From NCBI GenBank assembly GCA_017421885.1, contig JAFOHJ010000115.1:1-18535 (forward strand): a stretch of 18,535 nt of DNA, given 5' to 3'. The stretch is from Clostridia bacterium (lineage in GTDB: Bacteria > Bacillota_A > Clostridia > Oscillospirales > Butyricicoccaceae). Shown here one piece after another: positions 13,144 through 18,535 of the stretch. Position 1 is the stretch's first letter. The number at the start of each line of letters is the position of its first letter. The notes under the pieces are model-generated. The model did not search any database. It was given only the letters and a program-made list of their open reading frames with translations, and had not been told where the DNA came from. The translations under genes and the position numbers were made by a program.

Positions 13144-14454
13144 TTATCTTCTTCTTCTGCGGCTGGAGCGGTAGGTGCTTCCGCCTCCGCGTCTGCTGCG
13201 GCGCCTGCGGCGGCCGAAGATGCCCAGAAGAATAAATACCAGAACAGCAAGCACCAGAACGCCAAGGGCGATCCTGAATACTGTGCTGGTGAAGATCGAA
13301 ATGATGGTGTCGACGATGAAGAGCCATGTAGAACGCTTGACAGCCTCGGATGCCACCAGATTGATGGTGGTGTATTCCTTGCCGTTATAGCTGTAGGTGG
13401 CGGTGCCCAGAGCCTGACCCTTTTCGATGGGCGCCTTGATGTTTTCGTTTACCTTGAAGGTGACCTCAACATCATCGGTGGAGAAATCGATGGGGAGAAG
13501 GGCGGTGAAGCCGTTTTCGGGAACGAGGACCACCGAATCGGTGTCCTTGCCAAGAGCAACGGGAGCCTCAGTGACGGGATCAGAGCTGTTGATCATAGGC
13601 TGGATCTCGAAACTGCCCTTGGCATAGTCGAGAAGCTTGATAGTCTCGGTGAAGCTGCCGATGGTGCCGTCTTCAGCCTTTTCGGCGCCGAGAACAATGG
13701 TGATATAGGTCAGGTCGCCCGACTTTACGCCGCTGACGAGGCAATATCCGGCGGGAGTGGTCGAGCCGGTCTTGATGCCGATGGCGCCTTCATAAAAGTA
13801 ATCGCGGCTGCGCCACAATGAGATCAGGTGGTTGGTGTTGGAGATGGTCTGCTCGGAATGCATATTAGTGGCAGGAAGGACGGTCTTGTCTATCATTACG
13901 ATCTGGGCAAAGTCCTCATTCTGCATTGCATACTCGGCGATCTTGAGCAGGTCTCGTGCCGTTGTATAGTGGTTGTCGGCATGAAGGCCGTGGGGGTTGG
14001 CAAAGTGGGTGTTGGTGCATCCCAGTTCCTGTGCCTTGGCATTCATAAGCTCGACAAAGGCGGGGATGGAGCCCGAAATATGCTCGGCAAGGACGTTTGC
14101 CGCATCGTTGCCTGAGGCAACAAGCAAATATACTACCATGTCTCGGAAATTCATCTGTTCGCCCTTCTTGAGCATGACGCTGCCGCCGCTGTCTTTGAGC
14201 AGGTCGATGGCGTTGTCGGAAACGATGACGGTATCGTTCAGGTTGCCGTACTCAAGGGCGAGGATGGCGGTCATGATCTTTGTGGTGCTGGCGGGATACA
14301 GTATATCGTCGGCGTTGTGTTCATAAACGACGGTGTCGGTCTTTGTCTCGCCGATAATGGCGGCTTTGGCGTTTATAGTGGGTTCCTCAAGGGCGTTGGC
14401 ACCGGTGATGAGGCAGGCGGCCGCGAGGCAGGCGGCAAAAATCTTTTTGAACAT
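13144..14454 (-). CDS. D-alanyl-D-alanine carboxypeptidase (DacF/PBP5-like, S11 family) with arginine-rich tail
   Basis: The 436-residue protein has a signal peptide (1-21, cleavage after ANA) and a serine-type S11 peptidase domain. Its motifs are complete: SxxK as STTK (Ser56, Lys59) in YPASTTKIMTA, SGN (114-116), and KTG (228-230) in GIKTGSTTPAGYC. A C-terminal beta domain (about 290-385) follows. One membrane helix (about 392-413) ends in a 22-residue tail with 13 Arg. It trims the terminal D-Ala from peptidoglycan stem peptides outside the cell. ATG 14454 has GAAGGGGA 7 nt upstream; an in-frame ATG at 14523 lacks a site and would bury the signal peptide. The positive tail should stay in the cytoplasm and is longer and more basic than usual. 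The parvulin gene follows after 39 bp. DacF is the best guess among S11 types. Confidence 0.93.
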   Translation of the reverse strand: MFKKIFAACLAAACLITGANALEEPTINAKAAIIGETKTDTVVYEHNADDILYPASTTKIMTAILALEYGNLNDTVIVSDNAIDLLKDSGGSVMLKKGEQMNFRDMVVYLLVASGNDAANVLAEHISGSIPAFVELMNAKAQELGCTNTHFANPHGLHADNHYTTARDLLKIAEYAMQNEDFAQIVMIDKTVLPATNMHSEQTISNTNHLISLWRSRDYFYEGAIGIKTGSTTPAGYCLVSGVKSGDLTYITIVLGAEKAEDGTIGSFTETIKLLDYAKGSFEIQPMINSSDPVTEAPVALGKDTDSVVLVPENGFTALLPIDFSTDDVEVTFKVNENIKAPIEKGQALGTATYSYNGKEYTTINLVASEAVKRSTWLFIVDTIISIFTSTVFRIALGVLVLAVLVFILLGIFGRRRRRSRRGGGSTYRSSRRRRR

Positions 14455-14502
14455 ATATCTATCCCCTTCGTAATTGTGTATCGTGATGTTGTTTTGGCTC
14501 AA

Positions 14503-14531
14503 AGCATAATTAAAAGGAAACAAACTGTGTA
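14503..14531 (-). promoter_or_regulatory. Possible promoter for the carboxypeptidase gene
   Basis: On the minus strand, TACACA (14531-14526), a 17-bp spacer and TATGCT (14508-14503) match the consensus at 4 of 6 positions each. The spacing and location (about 45 nt before ATG 14454) are suitable, but the boxes are weak. Confidence 0.35.
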
Positions 14532-14548
14532 CATCATGCGGCTTTGAG

Positions 14549-14557
14549 TGATATAAT
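14549..14557 (+). promoter_or_regulatory. Extended -10 promoter element for the two-component operon
   Basis: TGA-TATAAT (14549-14557) is a perfect -10 box with the TGn extension. No convincing -35 lies 17 bp upstream, as may be expected where an activator or the extension compensates. The predicted leader to ATG 14671 is about 107 nt and contains an inverted repeat AAAGTCT-n7-AGACTTT (14594-14614). Confidence 0.45.
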
Positions 14558-14670
14558 GATATTGCAGAAATGCTGCGTGTTGATACTATATATAAAGTCT
14601 AACAAAAAGACTTTTCCTTTTCAATGGCATTTACAAATATTTTGCTTTATTTATTCTTAAGGAGGCCAAA

Positions 14671-15366
14671 ATGAGAATACTTGTAGTCGATGATGAGAAG
14701 CTGCTGGTCAAGGGAATAACCTTCAACCTCGAGAACGAGGGTTATGAAGTGGACGGCGCATATGACGGCCAGCAGGCCCTTGAACTTTTTGCGGCCAATA
14801 AATACGATCTGGTCATTCTCGATCTTATGATGCCCATTTTCGACGGCTTCACTGTCTGCCGCAGGATCAGAGAGTCCAGTGATGTTCCCATCATAATGCT
14901 GACGGCAAGGGGTGAGGGCTCGGACAAGCTGCTGGGATTTGAATACGGAGCCGACGACTATATCACCAAGCCTTTTGATATCCGCGAGCTTATGGCGAGA
15001 ATGAAGGTCATCCTCAGGCGCAGCAGCGGCCAGACAAGAAATGAAGACCGCATTGAGAGCGTGCTGACAGCCGGCGAGATAAAGGCCGACCTCATCAAGA
15101 GGACCATCGAGGTGGGCGGCGTTTTTGCCGACCTTACAGCCAAGGAATTCGACCTGTTTGTTGTGCTCATGCAGAACATCGGCAAGGTCTTTTCACGCGA
15201 CGAGCTGCTGGAGGCAGTGTGGGGAAGCGATTATCGCGGCGATATCCGCACGGTAGACGTTCATATCCGCAGGATCAGAGAGAAGATCGAAAAGGACGAT
15301 GCTATGCCCGAGTACATAATGACAAAGTGGGGCGTTGGATACTACTTTAACGATCCCTCTAAATAA
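14671..15366 (+). CDS. OmpR/PhoB-family response regulator
   Basis: The 231-residue protein has a receiver domain (1-120) with the acidic pair Asp7-Asp8, phospho-acceptor Asp51 in VILDLMMP, Thr78 in MLTARG and Lys100 in YITKPFD. A winged-helix DNA-binding domain (about 130-228) follows, with FADLTAKEFDLFVVLMQN and VDVHIRRIREKIE, ending in GVGYYF. It should be phosphorylated by the kinase encoded 32 bp downstream and regulate promoters as a dimer. AAGGAGG (14659-14665) sits 5 nt before the ATG. The whole chain is complete and of normal length. The best family match by eye is the PhoP/WalR/MtrA group; the stimulus cannot be deduced from the regulator itself. Confidence 0.95.
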   Translation: MRILVVDDEKLLVKGITFNLENEGYEVDGAYDGQQALELFAANKYDLVILDLMMPIFDGFTVCRRIRESSDVPIIMLTARGEGSDKLLGFEYGADDYITKPFDIRELMARMKVILRRSSGQTRNEDRIESVLTAGEIKADLIKRTIEVGGVFADLTAKEFDLFVVLMQNIGKVFSRDELLEAVWGSDYRGDIRTVDVHIRRIREKIEKDDAMPEYIMTKWGVGYYFNDPSK

Positions 15367-15398
15367 TTTTTATGGAAGTAAAAGCAAAGGGAGGCCGT

Positions 15399-16811
15399 GT
15401 GGGCATAAACAGCCTTCAGTTCAGGATATTTGCCGGATTTACCCTACTGGCAACAGTTCTGCTGGCTGTCCTCAATACATATCCCATAGGCCTTACGAGA
15501 AATCAGATGATTTTAGCTAAAGAGGTCGAGATGCGTTCGGATTTCGGCTCTCTTTCGGCTGCCCTTGAGAACTCGACCAAGCTGGATTACGACACTGCGG
15601 GCAGCGCCATATCCATCCTTGACATTGGACGCAGCCAGCGAGTCCTTGTCACCGACAGCGGAGGCAGAGTCATCTACGATAACCTCAAAACATCGAATAT
15701 CATAGATAAAATTGTCCTTTTTCCCGAGGTGATCGAGGCCCTCGATGGCAATGATGTTTTTCGCTGCAATTACGATGCTGAGGCATTCAACTACCGTATC
15801 GCCTGCAGCATCATGAAGAACGGCAGCATCGCAGGAGCGGTCTATGCCTATGAATACGACACCGAGAGCGCCGGTCTTCTTGACGAAACTCAGAACGATA
15901 TCTTTAATATATCGCTGTCGGTCACCATTCTTGCTGCCCTCTTTATTTTTACCTTTGTAACCTCGCTCAGGCGTAAGTTTGCAAGGGTTCTTGAGGGAGT
16001 TAATCAGATCGGACAGGGCAATTACGATTACCGTATTGATCTCAGAAGCGGTGACGAGCTGGGATTTATCGCTGAAGAGTTCGACCGTATGAGCGGGCAG
16101 CTTGCCCTTAACGAATCGACACGAAAGCAGTTTGTTTCCGATGCCTCTCACGAGCTGAGAACACCTCTTGCATCTATCAAACTGCTGTGCGACTCGATCA
16201 TGAGCGCCAGAGATATCAAAGTGGATGAGGTTCGTGAGTTCCTCGGCGATATCAGCGAGGAGATAGACCGCCTCACCAGGATCACCGAAGGCCTGCTTTA
16301 TATCAGCCGAATAGAAAACGGCAGAAAGATGGATGGCGTATGTGATCTCACCCATACCGTTGTGCGCGCAAGCGAGATGCTGAAGGGCAACCTTGCAGCT
16401 GCCGAGGTGGATATTTCCTACGATCTGCCCGACGATGCCTATGTTTACGGCAATCCTGACATGATCTATCAGGTTGTTTTCAACCTCATTGAAAACGCCA
16501 TCAAATATAATAAGCGCGGCGGCTCGGTTGTCATAGTTGTCAGGCCGGGCGAAGAGCGCATGGTGCTCAGTGTATGCGACACAGGTGTCGGCATACATGA
16601 AGAAGAGCTGGAGCGTATTTTCGACAGGTTCTATCGTGTCGATAAGATGCGTTCGCGCGAAACAAGGGGCACAGGCCTTGGCCTTTCGATAGTCGGACAG
16701 TGTATGGAGGCTATCGGCGGTCATATCGAGGTAGATTCCACATACGGCCAGGGCACCTGCTTTACGGCCTATTTCCTTTATGCTCCCGAGCCTGAGGAGG
16801 TGGACGAATGA
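15399..16811 (+). CDS. Sensor histidine kinase (HAMP, HisKA, HATPase_c), GTG start
   Basis: The 470-residue membrane kinase has a first helix at about 8-26, an extracellular sensor region of about 140 residues, a second helix at about 170-188, and a HAMP linker with GVNQIGQGNYDYRI. The phospho-accepting His251 is in SDASHELRTPLAS. The ATP-binding domain shows the N box NLIENAIKYN (361-370), DTGVGI (394-399), the F box FDRFYRVD and GTGLGLSI. It phosphorylates the adjacent regulator. GTG 15399 is preferred because AAAGGGAGG ends 4 nt before it and gives a normal short N-terminus. ATG 15372 is an alternative only 5 nt after the regulator stop; it has no ribosome site and would add 9 residues. 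The stop overlaps the lipoprotein start (ATGA). The sensed signal is unknown. Confidence 0.93.
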   Translation: MGINSLQFRIFAGFTLLATVLLAVLNTYPIGLTRNQMILAKEVEMRSDFGSLSAALENSTKLDYDTAGSAISILDIGRSQRVLVTDSGGRVIYDNLKTSNIIDKIVLFPEVIEALDGNDVFRCNYDAEAFNYRIACSIMKNGSIAGAVYAYEYDTESAGLLDETQNDIFNISLSVTILAALFIFTFVTSLRRKFARVLEGVNQIGQGNYDYRIDLRSGDELGFIAEEFDRMSGQLALNESTRKQFVSDASHELRTPLASIKLLCDSIMSARDIKVDEVREFLGDISEEIDRLTRITEGLLYISRIENGRKMDGVCDLTHTVVRASEMLKGNLAAAEVDISYDLPDDAYVYGNPDMIYQVVFNLIENAIKYNKRGGSVVIVVRPGEERMVLSVCDTGVGIHEEELERIFDRFYRVDKMRSRETRGTGLGLSIVGQCMEAIGGHIEVDSTYGQGTCFTAYFLYAPEPEEVDE

Positions 16812-17704
16812 GAAAGCTCATACTTCTGCTTGCGGTCTGCCTGCTGATTTTCTGTGGATGCAGCAGCATTCCCGACGACGGCAGCGGCGAGGTTATAAGT
16901 GTTTATTATCTTTCTTCCGATGAAAACGGAAAAAGCCTTGGTTATGAGGTGTTTACGCCCGATGCAAGTCTGCCGGTTGACGGCCGCATAGACGAAATCC
17001 TTCAGCGCATGAAGAGTCCGATGAATGAAAACAACCGATCCCTTATCCCCGAAGGAGTGGAGGTAAAGGAAGTCAGGGTGTTCGGCAGTACTGTAGTTGT
17101 TTCTTTCGGAGGCGAAAAGTTCGACTCGATGGATGACCTCGACAGAAGCCTGCTCAGTGCAGGTGTAACACTGTCGCTGAGCGGCGTTGAGGAGATCGGT
17201 TATGTCCGTGTTTCCGACGGCAGGGCAAACCCCTTCTTTATGAACAGTGATGCCATCCTGCTGGATGACGAGGATCTTCGTCTTTCGGTGTTTGAGCTGA
17301 CGGTTTATACCGTGGATAGGGAAAACAACACCCTTGAAGATCAGCAGATCAGTATAATCAGCGAGAATGATGAACTTGAACCTCAGCTGGTGGCCCTCGA
17401 TATGCTGGACGGCAGGTTCGGCTCGGCTGCGCCTTTTGAGGGACGTATGGATGTCAGATCGATATCCAGACCCAACGAGCGAGGGGTCGTCCGCGCCGAA
17501 ATATTTGTTCCAGTGGAGATGGAGCTCAGAGGTTATGAAGCCGATCTTCATGCTTTTGTCAACAGTCTGTGCTCCTGCCGCGGCGTTGAATATGTCGCGG
17601 TTACGATAAACGGACGTGTGCCTTCCGAGAGGGGCATCGAGGGATGTGATATTCCCATGGCTTTTAATGATACATATCTGGAGGAAACTCAAGTTGACCA
17701 ATAA
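16808..17704 (+). CDS. Lipoprotein with two GerMN-like domains, downstream of the sensor kinase
   Basis: The 298-residue protein has a signal peptide with Cys18 (FCGC, again Phe at -3) that should anchor it to the outer face of the membrane. Two GerMN-like segments follow. The first (about 29-140) has ISVYYLSSDENGKSL, SLIPEGVEVKEVRV and a closing VEEIGYVRVSDG. The second (about 160-272) has LSVFELTVYTVDREN and GVEYVAVTINGR. GerMN domains occur in the spore germination protein GerM and in LpqB of actinobacteria, where lpqB follows mtrAB and tunes the kinase. Here the gene overlaps the kinase gene by 4 bp (ATGA) with GAGGAGG 7 nt before its start, so the three genes should be expressed together. 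A role as accessory sensor of the kinase is an inference. The second domain is less certain than the first. Confidence 0.75.
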   Translation: MRKLILLLAVCLLIFCGCSSIPDDGSGEVISVYYLSSDENGKSLGYEVFTPDASLPVDGRIDEILQRMKSPMNENNRSLIPEGVEVKEVRVFGSTVVVSFGGEKFDSMDDLDRSLLSAGVTLSLSGVEEIGYVRVSDGRANPFFMNSDAILLDDEDLRLSVFELTVYTVDRENNTLEDQQISIISENDELEPQLVALDMLDGRFGSAAPFEGRMDVRSISRPNERGVVRAEIFVPVEMELRGYEADLHAFVNSLCSCRGVEYVAVTINGRVPSERGIEGCDIPMAFNDTYLEETQVDQ

Positions 17705-18535
17705 ACAGTTTATCAGTAGGATGTTTGTGCTGGCATTTCCCATTGCCATGCAGAACCTTCTCAGCTCCTGCGGATATCTTGTCGACACGGCTATGGTTGT
17801 CGGTCTCGGCAACGTGGCCACTTCGGCTATAGGTGTTGCCTCGCGATGGAGCTTTTTGGCCAATATCGTCATTTTCGGCGTCTGCTCGGGCGGAGCGGTG
17901 CTGATCGCCCAGTACTGGGGCGCAGGCAACCGCGATGAGATACGCCGTACCACCGGCCTGGGCGTAATGGCGATAGTATTGTTTTCGATGCTGTATATGG
18001 CGGTGTCGATGCTCATGCCAAAGCAGATGATGGCGGTGTTCACAAGCGAGCAGGCGGTAATTGATGCCGGAGCTGTGTATATAAGGATAGCCTCGGCAGG
18101 CATATTTTTCAGCGGTATATCGCAGGTCATAGGCGGAGCGATGCGCTCGACCGAGGATGTAAAAACTCCCTTTATCGGCTCGACCTGCGGTGTATTTATC
18201 AATGTATTCTTCAATTATGCCCTTATTTACGGTCGTTTCGGAATGCCCGAGATGGGGCTGGGAGGCGCAGCGCTTGCAACGGTCATTTCTCTTGTGGCAC
18301 AGATGTGCATAATTCTTGTTCTGGCAGGGGCTAAACAGAGTCCCGGTCTTTGCAGGCTGAGCGATATAAAGGCGCTCACATCGGCCTTTGTGCGCAAATA
18401 CGCATCCATTGCCGCGCCGGTGCTTATAAACGAGATCACCTGGGCGGTGGGCACCAATATCTATTCGGCGATACTGGCCCGTCAGGGCAGCGAGAACTAT
18501 GCTGCATACACTGTCTTTAACTCGGTGCACGAGAT
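17694..18535 (+). CDS. MATE family multidrug/toxin efflux transporter, 3' end outside the window (TTG start)
   Basis: The open frame continues off the window edge, giving 280 residues of a polytopic protein. The N-terminus MTNKQFISRMFVLAFPIAMQ, the VDTAMVVGLGNVATSAIGVA helix, GAVLIAQYWGAGN after helix 2, and INVFFNYALIYGRFGMPEMG (helix 5 region) are hallmarks of the MatE fold. These carriers export cationic compounds or metabolites using Na+ or H+ gradients. TTG 17694 is chosen because GGAGG (17680-17684) is 9 nt upstream; an in-frame ATG at 17721 would cut into the first helix. The gene overlaps the end of the lipoprotein gene by 11 bp, so it is in the two-component operon. Its substrate and C-terminal half are not visible. 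Confidence 0.92.
   Translation, partial: MTNKQFISRMFVLAFPIAMQNLLSSCGYLVDTAMVVGLGNVATSAIGVASRWSFLANIVIFGVCSGGAVLIAQYWGAGNRDEIRRTTGLGVMAIVLFSMLYMAVSMLMPKQMMAVFTSEQAVIDAGAVYIRIASAGIFFSGISQVIGGAMRSTEDVKTPFIGSTCGVFINVFFNYALIYGRFGMPEMGLGGAALATVISLVAQMCIILVLAGAKQSPGLCRLSDIKALTSAFVRKYASIAAPVLINEITWAVGTNIYSAILARQGSENYAAYTVFNSVHE

Noticed and set aside
14594..14620. Rho-independent terminator in the two-component leader
   Set aside because: The stem is only 7 bp and AT-rich with a 7-nt loop, too weak to call a terminator, and there is no upstream plus-strand gene to end.
15513..16724. A 403-codon minus-strand open frame opposite the histidine kinase
   Set aside because: The kinase motifs are complete on the plus strand. 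The reverse frame has no recognisable domain or ribosome site.
16778..18214. A 478-codon minus-strand open frame opposite the GerMN lipoprotein and MATE genes
   Set aside because: The plus-strand frames carry signal peptide, GerMN and MatE features. The antisense frame shows none and spans the junction of two genes.

Overview
The window looks like an ordinary chromosomal stretch of an anaerobic, moderate-GC Firmicute, probably of the Clostridia (Oscillospiraceae/Ruminococcus-like). The reasons are strong AAGGAGG-type ribosome sites, occasional TTG/GTG starts, sigma-A promoters with 17-bp spacers and often a TGn extension, compact rho-independent terminators (several between convergent genes), and the gene families present (RodA, DacF-type carboxypeptidase, GerMN lipoprotein, CNNM/CorC proteins, RpiB). 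The genus is a guess. I see no phage, transposase, CRISPR array, tRNA or rRNA. No stretch over 300 bases lacks a gene.

Layout: (1) 2-373, the 3' end of a family-5 peptide-type ABC transporter solute-binding protein with its terminator. (2) 469-3188, a promoter, two tandem CNNM/CorC-type membrane proteins with CBS domains, and a terminator. (3) 3241-6172, a transcription unit of a class-I-amidotransferase-fold peptidase C26, a DUF3298/RsiV-like lipoprotein and peptidase T. (4) 6215-7967, a pentapeptide-repeat protein and a membrane metallophosphoesterase that diverge from start codons 34 bp apart. (5) 8006-9145, rodA on the minus strand, diverging from (6) 9347-10883, tsaE-tsaB-rpiB with ATGA overlaps. 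(7) 10830-11143, a direct duplication of the rpiB 3' end plus its terminator around a palindrome-rich 121-bp spacer. (8) 11152-12321, two divergent GNAT acetyltransferases with back-to-back promoters. (9) 12364-14454 minus, a DacF-type D-Ala-D-Ala carboxypeptidase followed by a parvulin without a signal peptide. (10) 14671-18535, an OmpR-type response regulator, its sensor kinase, a lipoprotein with two GerMN-like domains, and the start of a MATE transporter.

Functional themes are cell-envelope synthesis and remodelling (rodA, dacF, the two-component system with its lipoprotein), peptide catabolism (binding protein, C26, PepT), tRNA t6A modification (tsaE, tsaB) and pentose phosphate metabolism (rpiB). 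Most genes belong to known families. The least ordinary items are the rpiB 3'-end duplication with its palindromic insert, the response regulator-kinase-GerMN lipoprotein order, which recalls actinobacterial MtrA-MtrB-LpqB, and an arginine-rich tail on the carboxypeptidase. I found no strong evidence for a wholly new system.
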